The notes beneath the pieces are model-generated. The model saw only the letters and a list, made by a program, of their open reading frames with translations, made no database searches and was not told the origin of the DNA. A stretch of 64,000 nt of DNA from Climacteris rufus. Its lineage: Eukaryota; Chordata; Aves; Passeriformes; Climacteridae. Each line of letters begins with the position of its first letter. Position 1 is the first letter of the stretch. Where the stretch lies: positions 10,744-74,743 of the forward strand of contig VZRZ01002679.1 of NCBI GenBank assembly GCA_013398175.1. Direction: 5' to 3'. Below are positions 26,631 to 37,435 of this stretch, one piece after another. The translations under genes and the position numbers were made by a program.

Positions 26631-26990
26631 TCAAAGGGAGATGTGTCCTAAAGAAGCAGGGGGGAAGCATGAGTGGCACAGCTGACCTGAGCTGGCTGGA
26701 GGGATATTCTGTGGCACAGAACATCCTGCCCAGTACAGAAACTGTGGGGAGCTGGCTGGGAGGGGCCAAGGCAAGACTCCCTGCAGAGAGAGTTGCTCCC
26801 TTTAGAGGTAAGAAATTGCCCTGTGGCAAATGAGAAATTCCCATGGCAGCACTCAGGTATTTCAGCATCCTCAAAAGAGCCGTCTCACAGTGTTTCATCT
26901 CATCCACTCCCTTCCAGGGAAAGGCTTCCTTGCTCAGGGCAGGTCTCTGTGTTCCTGCCCTGCAGCAGCCAGACCCAGTGGGAAGCTTAG
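26631..26990. other. Spacer 3' of the predicted gene
   Basis: GC-richer than average. Overlapping frames of 65-76 codons on the plus strand and 174 codons on the minus strand cross this stretch; the minus one runs on through the CR1 copy, so it is not taken as a gene. Nothing else is recognised. Confidence 0.45.
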
Positions 26991-27023
26991 CACACACCCA
27001 GTACCACACACCCAGTACCACAC
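26991..27023. repeat. 14-bp tandem duplication
   Basis: Two perfect copies of a 14-bp unit (CACACACCCAGTAC) followed by CACAC of a third. It lies about 340 bp beyond the stop codon of the minus-strand gene, outside its predicted transcript. Confidence 0.85.
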
Positions 27024-27258
27024 TTCCTGGTCCTGATGACACCATGGTACTTGTCTTGTTGCTTGGTGCTTGAGGATGCTGATCAATGTGGTTTCTCCCA
27101 CAGGTGCCCAGTATCTGATGTCCCCATAGCCATCCTCTTGCTCACCATCCCCAGCCCAGCCCAGCTCCACATGGGGTGGGCAGAAGCTGCCTTGAGTCAT
27201 CACCCTCTTCCCACTGTGAATATGACCCCAGTCAGAGAGAGGAGTGGCAAAACAAGTC

Positions 27259-27264
27259 TTTAAT
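27259..27264 (-). promoter_or_regulatory. Poly(A) signal ATTAAA for the gene at 27359-29036
   Basis: On the minus strand ATTAAA lies 95 bases past the TGA stop at 27361-27359, giving a short 3' UTR. ATTAAA is the commonest variant of the AATAAA signal. Position and strand fit the gene model; function is inferred. Confidence 0.5.
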
Positions 27265-27358
27265 GAGTCACTTGGAGTGAGCAATGTAGGAGAGGGCTGG
27301 TACTGGGGACCTGGATGCAGGTCACCGGCTTGCGGGGCCTGCTGGCCTGGGTACCACA

Positions 27359-29036
27359 TCACCACCGTCGTCTTTTTCGTGGGGTCTCGGCCATGGTCCT
27401 GCGGGAAGGTCTCTTGACTCGTGGCGATGCTGGCTGGTGCAGAGCTGTTGGCCCAGCTGCTGCCAGCTCTCCTGTGTCAGGGCACACAGGGACAGTGCCG
27501 GTGCCTTGCGGCTGCCTCTGCAGTACCTCCTCCTCCTGCTGGGGCAAGCCAGGCCCAGGGGCAGTGGGTGGGCTGGCAGAGAGGGTCAGGTTGGGGACAG
27601 TGGGGATGGCAGGCATGGCAGGGATGGCATCCTCTTTATTCCTTTCCTCCACCACCACCTCCTTGGAATGGTCATCTTCCAGCAGACATTCACAGAATTC
27701 AAGAAACTCATCGAGGTCCTCGGCAGTCAAGCTGGGAACATTGGCGGCCAAGATAGTGTCCTCGTCACCTCGCTGTGCCAACTCGGGGCAGCCATTGACC
27801 TCTGGGTACTTGGGGAGTTCTTCCAGGAGAGTATCCAAGGTGGGGCTGTTGGCGTTGTCAAGGGTGGGGTCCTTGCCCACTGCGGTGTCAGGCCGGGCAT
27901 ACAGATGGGTGTTGGTGCTGTCCCATGCCTGCTCACGAATGGTCTCTGTGGCAGCAGCTGGTCCCTGCCTCGGCAGATTTGTTGTCACCACTGCTGAAAA
28001 TGGACACCCAAGCGATTGAAGCTTTCCTCAGCTTGACTGCCTGTGCATGGGCTTTGCCACCCCCAAAACTCACCTTTGGGCTCCATTGTAGTTGTGCCAG
28101 CTGGTAGGGCCAGGACAGGTTGCTGGTGGACATGGAACACTCCAGACCCTACGGAGTAAAAGCGCTCTTCCTGGACCACAGCCCTTGGCTGGTGGGGCAG
28201 TAGTGTCCCCATCACCACCTGCTGTACCCAGCCATAGCCAGGGAGACAGGCAGGAGCCCCGAGGGGCAGCTGCACCAGCTGGGGCTGCACCTCACAGGGA
28301 AGCGGCACCAGCTGCCCTGGGGGTACCAGGGGCACTGGGACCCCCTGTCTGGCGGTGACTGGAACCAGCTGGTGGGCGCTGGTGTGGAGCTGGACAGGCC
28401 AAGAGGACAGTGGCAGCCTGGGGACAGAGGGCAGCTCCCAGGCAGCTCCCAGGGCAGGGAAGCTCATGCCAGGCACCTTCACTACTGTCACCTGGAAAGG
28501 GAACTTCTCTGTTGGGGAAAGCAGAGAGGGGTGATGGGGTGAGATACTGGTGGGTATCTGGAGGGTGGGAGCCCCAGGAGGAGCAGGAGCCTGCTGTGGT
28601 ACCTGCCATGGTGCTTGGGCAGCCTGGGGGCTGCTTGGAACAAACAACACTTGGGGGTTCTGTCACCAAGGCGACTGTTGGGGAAACAGCATTCTGGGGG
28701 TTCCATTGCCATGGTTGTTATTCCCACCAACACCCGCTCCAGCCAGCATGGCAATGGAGTCAGAGCGCATTAGTGCCCATGGCCCCCAGCGTGACGGTGA
28801 CAGGAGGAGAGGTGGGTGTGCTCTGGGATGGCCAGGCCTGTCCCCATGGCCAGCAGCAAAGCTGCTGCTGGCTATGGAACAGCCACCCAGGAATGCCCTG
28901 TTGTTCCCAAAGGGAACCATTGCCCACAGGACAGCCCAGCCCCCCCAGGCCCTCTGCACCGGGCACAGGCAGAGCTGCACCTCTGCCACTCACCTGCCGT
29001 GGCTCCATCGGCCGTTCCGGCAGCTGCCGGGTCCAT
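27359..29036 (-). CDS. Predicted four-exon gene: Pro-rich, acidic-motif nuclear protein of unknown family (394 aa)
   Basis: Model on the minus strand: exon 1 29036-28994, exon 2 28674-28603, exon 3 28508-28074, exon 4 27993-27359 (TGA). Every intron is GT-AG and phase 1; exons 2 and 3 are 72 and 435 bp, and the joined frame is 1185 bp without a stop. The ATG has a strong context (G at -3, G at +4), but the frame stays open upstream, so an earlier start or 5' exon is possible. Exon 3 (residues 39-184) is rich in Pro, Val, Leu and Gln. Exon 4 has TLDTLLEELPKYP (about 235-247), an acidic/hydrophobic EDLDEFLEFCECLLEDD (about 275-291) like a transactivation helix, a Pro/Ala linker, and basic RVKRPSRR and PRKRRRW ending the protein, a likely nuclear localisation signal. 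No DNA-binding domain, signal peptide or membrane segment is seen. I infer a transcriptional regulator; the family is not recognised. Confidence 0.6.
27994..28073 (-). other. Intron 3 of the predicted gene (80 bp)
   Basis: Donor AAAG|GTGAGT is near-consensus; acceptor is CCATTTTCAG|CA. The split codon becomes GCA (Ala184). The length is not a multiple of three, so retaining it would shift the frame to a stop at 27987-27985, just inside exon 4. Without splicing, exons 3 and 4 lie in different frames, which is why they appear as separate open frames. Confidence 0.6.
28509..28602 (-). other. Intron 2 of the predicted gene (94 bp)
   Basis: Donor GGCAG|GTACCA is weaker than consensus. The acceptor has a good pyrimidine tract, CCTCTCTGCTTTCCCCAACAG. 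The split codon becomes GAG (Glu39). Exon 3's frame stays open upstream through this intron, so an unspliced or alternative start form cannot be excluded. Confidence 0.5.
28675..28993 (-). other. Intron 1 of the predicted gene (319 bp)
   Basis: Donor GGCAG|GTGAGT is perfect. The acceptor GCTGTTTCCCCAACAG shares its last 12 bases (TTTCCCCAACAG) with the acceptor of intron 2. The split codon becomes GTC (Val15). A branch-point-like CACTAATG lies about 90 bases upstream of the acceptor. Confidence 0.5.
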
Positions 29037-29270
29037 TTCCACATCCAGGGGCGGTTGGAGAGCCCCTGCCTGGCCCAGCTGCCCGGCACCGGCACCCCAG
29101 CCCTTCCCCACCGCCCGCGGCCCCACGGCCTGGCCACCCGAACGCTGATGGGGCACATCGGGCACCGCTCCTGCCCCACAGCTGCTGTTGGGAACGTGGG
29201 AATGGCTCCGGGCCCAGGGGTGCTGAGGGCACTCAGGAGCTTCCACATCAATCCCTCCTTCCCCTTCTGG
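29037..29270 (-). promoter_or_regulatory. GC-rich region upstream of the predicted start codon
   Basis: About 230 bp, strongly GC-rich with several CpG and GGGCGG-like runs (for example around 29050 and 29110), and no TATA box. This fits a CpG-type promoter or 5' UTR for the minus-strand gene. The gene's frame remains open across part of it (to about 29246), so it could instead be coding. No transcription start can be placed from sequence. Confidence 0.35.
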
Positions 29271-30649
29271 GGTTCATGTGCAGCTTGTCAGGGGCTGGCA
29301 CTGGGCTGGACTTCTTCTTAAAATGATCCCAAAGATTTTCCTGTGGGAACAGGCATTGGAATTGGAATTGGTATTGGTGGGTAGCACTGAAAGGGATGTG
29401 ACCCAGGTCCAAATACATCTCTGCCCACTTTTCAGAGCAGCTGAACACAGTTCTGCCTGAAGCTAAACACGGACTTTGGAGGACAATTTGTCTGAAACCA
29501 ACCCTAGAACTCGTAACAGCTCTCATTTTGTCTCAGGCTGGTGTCCAAAATTATGTTTAAAGTAGTGTGCAAGGGCATTTCAACATGTTCTTTCTGCGAA
29601 CATTCGAGCAAAATGCAGTGGTACATTATGATACAGTAAGTTCTGTTTTATTTATGTCTTAAATTCATGCCTTTAATGAAATTGATTTTTAAAATGACCT
29701 CAAAGTTTAAATAACTTAACACTCACAGCCAGAGTGTAATAGGTCTTTGGTCTGATCTGACATTTAAAAATAATGGAGTATAAGCCATAAAATACCTTGG
29801 GAAATGTAGATTAGTTTGGTTTTTCCTATTCTGGATGGTGAATTGGATAAATCCTGCAGTTATTTGGTGCAGAAAACCTAGTTCAGATTTCTGCTGTACC
29901 TCTGAACTTTCAGGATGGTTTGATGTTGTATTTCATGACAGTAAAGGTAAAGGAATTTTGTCAATTTGGTGGGGTGAGTTGCAGTGGGGTTTTAAATATT
30001 ATTTTTATTTTAATTCTTTAATCTTGTACCTTTTTCAAGTGGCTACAGTCTGGTAGTCTAGGTCAGCTGCACATGCCAGCTGTCAGGGCAGAGCCCTGCA
30101 GTGCCCGGAGTGCCTGGCGCCAGGACCCCGGCTCTGTGAGCTCTGGCATTGTGTGGCACAGGTGGGTTGTGGTGGGGAGCTGCTTTCCAGGCATCCCTTG
30201 GGGTGCTGCGGTGTGTGCTGAGTGTTTCTCGTGCCTGGGCACTCCCTGCCTCTGGTGTCTGTGCAGAGAACTGCTGAGATTTTTGGTGGGCACAGCGGGG
30301 CGAGGGCAGCAGCTGCCAGGGCAGTGTGGGGTGACCCAGCAGCATCCGAGAGCAGCAGATCTCACACCTGTGCTGGCGTAAGCTCTGGACAGCAGTGGAG
30401 CTGAATCCTTTCAAAATTGTTGTGTCCACATCTTCTTAATAACTAATCACTAATATAACTGAGCTGTCTGTGCTTAATAGCTACTAAGTGGCAAAACTTA
30501 ACTACTGAACACTTGCCAGGGATACAGAAAAACACAGAGAACATTTTGGAGTAGGTTTTGTGCAGCTGTGGGTCTGTGGATTTCTTAAGTTTTACTTTCT
30601 TGGGTTTTGATTTTGATTTTGCTGGGGTTTTTTTAGAGCTCTGTGAAAA
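29271..30649. other. Spacer between the predicted gene and a CR1
   Basis: AT-rich except a GC-rich patch at 30060-30400. Frames of 100-123 codons cross that patch on both strands, and the ORFs overlap each other, so none is called. No promoter or RNA gene recognised. Confidence 0.45.
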
Positions 30650-31070
30650 GGGTTTGGAGCACAAGTAATATGAGAAAGAGCTGAGGGGCTGGGAAAGGGG
30701 CTCAGCCTGGAGCAAAGGAGGCTCAGGGGGCCCTGCTGGCTCTGCACAGCTCCTGCCAGGAGGGGCAGCCAGGGGGGTCGGGCTCTGCTCCCAGGGAACA
30801 GGGACAGGAGGAGAGGGAACGGCCTCAGGCTGGGCCAGGGGAGGCTCAGGTTGGATATTAGGGAAACTTTTTCTTGTGGCAAGGGTTGTAAAGCATTTGC
30901 ATGGGCTACCCAGGGAAGTGCTGGAGTCACCATGCTTGGAAGTGTTCAAAACATGTGTGGATGTGGCACACGAGGACATAGTTTACTGGTGAGCACAGTG
31001 TTGCTGGTTGATGGTTGGACTTGAAGACCTTAAAGGTCTTTTCCAACTTGAAGGATTCTGCAATGATTCT
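30650..31070 (+). mobile_element. CR1 LINE, 5'-truncated, about 420 bp
   Basis: Blocks run in the CR1 order: ggtttggagcacaag, then ctgctcccagggaacaggga, then ctcaggttggatattaggga, ctacccagggaagtgctgga, and a terminal 'aaaggtcttttccaac' leading to a gattctgcaatgattct tail. It is moderately diverged and lacks any intact reading frame. The end with the tail fixes the plus orientation. Together with the copies near 18.9, 47.7 and 57.7 kb it shows repeated insertion of different CR1 subfamilies. Confidence 0.9.
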
Positions 31071-34000
31071 AAAAAGAAGTACTGTGCTACCACAGTACCA
31101 AAGCAATGTTTGGTATTCCGAGAATTATTCTTGGAAACTCTTCCTTTGATTTGCAAAGGTGAGGAGCGGCAAGTGCTGAAACATCTTTGAAACCCAAATC
31201 AGATAGTTTGAATATTGTCAGAAATTACTCTGATTTTCTAATGTCTCATAATAAATTCACTGGATTTCATAACTGAAAAGACATTTAAAAGTCCCTCACA
31301 AACATACAGCCTTGTAGGAATCTGCATCTATTCTTTCACTGAGTTGCACATCAAAATTCATGACTGTCGAAAGCATAACTGTGAACCACAGAACTTACTC
31401 TGACATCAGGTAGTAAACCAAAATACATCCACATGCCATATTCTTTTTTTCTGGGAATAAAAGAAAAAGCCTGCCTGCTGCATTTTGCGAAGATCATCTT
31501 TGATGATGATGAACTCACCATGAGATAGTGTATTTGTCTGAAATAATGGACTTTAGGATGTGTTTTCCTAGTGTTGAAGAAAACAATGACATAAATACTT
31601 TGTTTGCAGAGCTGTAAGTTTTGGAGGAAAACTGATGTTAAATTATAAAACAAGTTGATAAGGAGATTATGAAAATTTTGAATGTCAGACCTTATGACAT
31701 ATTTATATTGCGTTTATGACTTGGGATCTAGGAATATGAGTATGATTTTTCTTTCCTACCTAGATCTCTGCCTTCTCTTTCTATTCCAGTGCCGGAATTG
31801 GCTAGGAGCCTCTAAAAATTGCAAAACCTGTTTAATAATCTGAGCTTCTCTAGGCCAACTCTAGAAAGAGACTTGGCTGTGAAGTCACAAAAGGGATTGA
31901 ATAAACTAAAGTCTCTCAAAAAGAACAAAATGAACAGTCAGTCAAACAGACATGCAATGGGAAGTGGTGTTTAACACCACATCATCAGGTTTGGCAAATT
32001 AAACATTTTATTCATTTTTCTTTTCACCTCCACGGAGGCTTTATCCTTCCACTTTGTTTACCTGCTCTGATTCTTCTAGTCCCAAAGCTCAATTCCTCAT
32101 GTCAGTGTCAAAGGCTCTTTGTACCAGATCTGATTCCACATTATGTGCCAGATCATCGCAGTAACACTAAGGCAAACAATTCTAAATAGTGTAGAACACA
32201 CCTTTTCTTATGTGAGTGGCCTTCCCTGTGTTTTGGGGATTTAAAATTTTGTAGACTTGTAACAGTTAGCAGAGCAAGGCCCTAGGTAAATACACTCACA
32301 AATAAAAAAGGGATAAAGGAAATAAGTTATTTGGCAGTGATAATATTGTGTATTGTTTGCAGATGGTTTCTTGCAAGGAAAAAAGTGTCTAACTTAAAAT
32401 TGCAGCCTTCAGGCTTGCCTGCTTCTTCTGAAAAGACAAATACTGTTGCGGTTCACTCAGCTGCACATAGTGTTTTATTTGGTTAATAAACTGAAGTGTA
32501 TCCAAAACTCTGGTTCAAAGAACAAGGAAGCAAAAAAAAAAACCCCAAAAACCAAACTCAAAAAAACCAAGATATTAATGAACATTTGCCAGGAAACCAT
32601 TTTTTTTTTCCCTATTGTGATTTCTCCAAATATTTTGATTATTGCAGTGCCTGGATACTAGTTTTCTGAATGTAAATTTTACGGATTAATTAGACACCAT
32701 TAAGCATTTCTGCCCAAACATACAGATTAAGCATTTCAATGTGCTTTTCTAATTGCATAAAAAATAAAATATCAAGCTGTAAAAAAGCCTGGAGTCAGTT
32801 CTTTGTGTACCCACACATGCAGCTCTCATTAATGTCAGTGACAGTTAAATGTAGAGGGAGAGAAAATTAGACCTGGGATAAACCTTGGTAAAATGTGTGT
32901 AGGTGTTTAAACATAAATCTGTATTGGTTAGTGGAGAAATATCTAAAGAATAGGGTCTGGTGTAGATCCAAGGCACAATAATAATTTCCCAAACTCTCCG
33001 TGTGTGAGGTTCATCCTGCTTCACTTCAGGCATGTTCACAGGAGGCTGGACAAACTGCTTTCATTTTCCATTTTCACCTGGGCATGTGCCTCCCCAGGAC
33101 CCAGAGCAGCAGGGCACTGGCACAGGGATTGTCACCTGGGCAGCCTGGAGCAGGTGAACTCACCCGCCTCACATACAGGTGCTTTACTCCTTGCCCAGAC
33201 TGTGACCAGGTTTGTCCGAATATTGTTCAATTTTGTTAAATTTGTGCTCATGTAGGTGAAATGCTGACTATACATTGTGGGAGGGGGAAAAAATCACCTA
33301 CTTACTTTCAGAAGCTGCAAGGCAGGCCCTCAGAGACAAAGGGGTGCTTCATTCCCGGCTTCAGTGAGATTTGAGAACCAAAAATCGTTGCTGGGCCTGT
33401 GCTGGGGCTGTAATCTTGTGAATGCAGTGGGTCACAGATCGTGTGTCTTCTGTAATACCTCTTCCAATGGGGCTTTTGAATCCTCACTAGATTCTTTAAT
33501 AACAAGTAATAAAGCTTATTAGACAGGATTAGGTTTGCAAATTCAAAATCAGGGGTTCTGTGTGTCAGAGTAAGACCTGCTGCAGACTCTAAGCTGAGTG
33601 GGCTAACTAAAGGCCTGAAGAAGCCTATAACAGGATTGAGACCTGTACCAAAAATATTGGTTATTGGAAGAAAAATAATTATACCTTGGCAAAGTGCCAG
33701 AATTTGTCACACAAGAAAACAGCCAGTTCAGAGAGATGCTAGAGAAGCCAGAATGGTAGATTTTCGCTAGGAATCCAGATTTTCTCCTTTTCAAAAGGAG
33801 TCCAGAATGCTGTCTGTCTTCTTCAGGCTTGTTTGGTGGAAGTGAAGGTAGGAATTGACAGATGACACCCAAAGCTCTTCAGCAAACGTGGAATGTACAT
33901 CCCAGCATCCTGACAAGGCTGTGCAGAGTGCAAAGGGTGTGTGAAATGCCTGACACAGTTCATTAGTAGAACATGCAAAAAGTACAGGCAAAGAGAATTA

Positions 34001-35929
34001 GTCTGGCATCAGGAGCAGGCTGGAAGGAATAGGCTGTCAGCTGGATGTTTGGGGTATTTTTTGTTGCTGTTTTTGTTATTTATTATTTATATTGGCCACT
34101 GCTGCCGTCAACAAAGCTTCTGCAGCACTGTCAGTATCTGCATGGGAGGAGGAGGGTGTGGTTAGAAGAGAAATCCCTGGGTCCTGCGGCTGGTGAGCTC
34201 AGCTTCAGGGCAGGAAGGGACCTTTCAGCAGAACAGGAGGCAATGGCTGAAAATCTGAGTTCCTTGAGAGAAGCTTCTTAAGTGAAGACTAAGACACTAA
34301 GACTAGCAGCCGGATGTGTGAAGTTTCACTGTTTCATGAACTAAGTAGGAGAACCAGCCAAATGGATTTATTGCCTTGTGTCAGTGGCACAGAAAAGAAA
34401 GGAGCTTTTTGCTTTCAGAAAGGGGAAAAAAAGATAGAAAAAACAACACTTCTTCCTGGCTACCAGGAAAGAAATCTTGAAGGACATTGAAGACAACAAT
34501 TTTTGAGTCATGATATCTGGCGAATACTCTTAGAAAAGTGAAGCAAACCTGAATTTGTGTTCAGTATCTGACCACATGCTTGTGTCTGGTAGCTGAGCTG
34601 GAGTGTTACCCATGTCTGTCAGGCCTTCCCCAGCACCTGTGTCTCCAAATCACACCAGTCATCCTACAATGGAAATCTAGCAATGCTGGCGTCTGAGAAG
34701 GCTGGGCATGGAGCTGGGGACCAGAGGAAGAACAAAGAAATTGATGGATGACTCCAGTCACTCCAGGGAAGAATTGCTGTTATTGAGCAAGAGCAGGAGT
34801 GAAACAAAAACTGGAGAACTAACAAGAGAGGTTACTGTGGTATAAGATATTGCCAGTAGTTTCCCGTTAATAAGCTTATTCAATAGTCAAGAAGGTGGCT
34901 GAAAATTACCTAACCTGGTAAATGGACTAGCGTTTGTCTAGTGCAGGTTTGAGTCCTGCTCTGTGGAGATGTCTGGAAATGTTAAATATCATGACAGAGT
35001 TTTCCAACAAACCAGGAGACTTCATTCAAGAAACTTCAGTTGTGAGGGAAAAAGAAGGAAAACCTGCCCAAAGCACAGCTTGACAGGTGCTGGGATAGAT
35101 CCATGGGAAGTATTACCTACACTTCCTATATCACAGAGTATCCAGCAGCAGGGTTAGCAGGAACCTTGGTTTTAAACTAGCTCTGCGTCTACCCCAGCAG
35201 AATATGAGGATAGACTGGAACTGTGTGGTTACCAGTAACAGTAACACTTGTGTGTTGGTGCAGCATGTTCCAGAGGAACAGAGGTTTAATCCAGCTTTGC
35301 CAGCTACTTCAGTGGATGAGAGGGATCCGCATGGTTTGCATGCGGTGTCATGAGTTAGGAGTGATGGCTGGGGCTCATCCCAAAGAAGCTGAGAGGAATA
35401 CCTGGAAATCTGTCTCCTTTGGAATGGTACGAGGATGATGTCACATTCTCACGTGCAAATGCTGACACCTTGCCAATAGTATTTAAAATTGTCAGTGGCT
35501 GATCTGTGTTGTGAGGGCTGGGGGTGGCTCTGCTCTTGCCCAGTGCTTGGGCCAGGCTGGGGGGACGAGGGCTGATAATTATTTTCAGTGAAAAGTGTTC
35601 TGAATTCCCCACTAAGTTTTGGAATGCAGGGACTGAAAAGCTTCACAAGGCAGTTTTATTGTTAACTCAAATAAAGCTGTGCCCTAAAAAAAATTGAACT
35701 GTAATTGTTAGTCCTTTTCTGTCTTAAAAAAAAACAGATTAGAGCAAATTTCAATAGACAGGCTTATTTCAGGAAGTTATAGGAAGGATCTTTTGTTAAA
35801 GAAAATGTTAAGAAAGAGAAAATAACATCATGTAAGGACTGTGACCTCCTCCCCCTGCCCCATTCTTCTGCTTGTTTGGAGGTTCATTTTAATCAGACTC
35901 CAAAGACAGAGAATAAAGGAAGACTAAAA
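31071..35929. other. AT-rich non-coding stretch
   Basis: Frames up to about 100 codons occur without any recognised domain. Simple A and T runs occur near 32540 and 32605. No transposon terminus, CR1 tail or RNA gene was recognised. Confidence 0.5.
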
Positions 35930-36910
35930 TATACTGTCATAGAACAATGTGAATTTCACATTTTATGAAGTGGAGCTGGCACAAAATCTGGGTATTTCCA
36001 GTTCCATATTAAAAAATATTTTGAATTCCTAAGTGGATACAAATAGCATCTAACTTGTTGTGTTGGACTTTGCTGAGGTGCCATAAACTGCTGCTGTCCT
36101 CTCCATCCTTTGCTTTTTGCATCATACATATTATGGAATTAGCAGCCTGTTAAATTTCTGCCTTTCAATTTTATTTAATTATTCCACTTTGGTATGCTAG
36201 TGTTTCATACGGATGCTTTAAATAGTAGTGGACTTATTTTGTATTGTTTCTCTGTAAGTCATTAACATTTAATCTAACTGCAAGTATATATAGAACGGAC
36301 ATTTATTTGCCATGGCCAATTTAAACTGTCTGTAGCCCTGTTGTTTCTTTTATTAACAAGGAACTAAAATAACTTAAATAGAAATACATAAACCAGTAAA
36401 CTTTACTGTTGATAAAGTTTCCCATGGCCTTTGACTAGGATATCTGTGAAGCAAAGCAAGCCATCAAATCATATTTTTTTGCTTCAATTTAAGGTGCAGT
36501 TAAATAATGCAGTAAATATTAAATCAATTGATATATGCTTTACATTTAACCACATTCAAAGTGAACCATGCACAATTAGGTTTGTTTGAATTAAAGTCTA
36601 AGGATTATGGTGTTCATTTAAATGAAATACTGCCTATTAGGAAAAAAAATTGAAGACAACCTAATGTTTTCTCATTCTTTCTATGTAGTTAATTTAATGC
36701 CTAATAAAATTATATGCTTTTCTAATTTTTACAAATAGCACTTTATGACTTAGGCCCTATGTTTGCTCACTGAGTGGAGGCAAGCCCTGAAATGGTCCCT
36801 GGATGAGGTTTCCTATAATTTTAAAATGCTTTAAATCACCAATTTATTTGTTGATTTCCTAATGAATTGCTTCAATTTGCTGAGTCAGCTTTCTGTAAAT
36901 TATCTTGGTA
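35930..36910. other. AT-rich block resembling conserved non-coding DNA
   Basis: Nearly 1 kb with no frame above 60 codons, few simple repeats, and many homeodomain-type cores (TAAT/ATTA), an ATGCA motif and ATTTGCC-like motifs. It looks like vertebrate conserved non-coding elements near developmental genes, judged by style only. Nothing in the sequence proves function. Confidence 0.25.
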
Positions 36911-36924
36911 AATCACTGACTGTG

Positions 36925-37435
36925 TTTTCCTGAAGGCTGATGTTCGGGGGCACGGGACACAGCACTTGGGAGTGCTGGCAAACAGATCCTGTGGGATCTT
37001 GGCAAAAAGATCCAGCTGGTTTGTGGAGGCTGGGTTCTCCTGGGTTTACAGGGACTGAGATGCTTGGGGCTCAGCGGGGACAAAGATGGACAGGGGCTTG
37101 CCAGTGCCAAGGCTGGCAGGTGTCTGGGAAGGACTCAGACCTCTGCCGTGCTCTAAGGGATGGAATTTCAAACAGGCACTGCCAGATAAGGCCTTGGCCC
37201 CAGCAATGCCACGAGCATCACACCAAAGAACCAAGTGTGTGGTGTCTCCATAGCCAGAGCAGCTGGCACAGACAGAGTTCCTTGTACAAACAGCTCAGAT
37301 TCCTGGGAATGTCTCAGTCCATACAGGATATATGTGTTTTTCAGCACACTATACAGGAGATACCACAGTGCAGCTTTGAACACAGTCACAGGGGAGGAGG
37401 GGAAATATACACACAGGTACTTCTAATTTTTTAAC
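36925..37435. other. GC-rich patch inside AT-rich DNA
   Basis: Composition changes sharply near 36930 and again near 37435. The patch carries a 164-codon plus frame (36940-37434) and overlapping minus frames. It has no LTR ends, poly(A) signal or CR1 tail that I can identify. It may be a decayed transposon or a GC-rich unique insertion. Confidence 0.35.

Noticed and set aside
26521..27365. Minus-strand frames of 174 and 143 codons downstream of the gene
   Set aside because: One runs through a CR1 LINE fragment and the other crosses the predicted poly(A) signal. Neither continues the gene's frame.
28410..29321. Plus-strand frames of 303 and 258 codons over the gene
   Set aside because: They lie antisense to the spliced gene, overlap each other in two frames, and depend on high GC content that removes stop codons. 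No domain or splice-site support on the plus strand.
36940..37434. Plus-strand 164-codon frame in the GC-rich patch
   Set aside because: It has no domain, no splice or poly(A) context, and the opposite strand carries frames as well.
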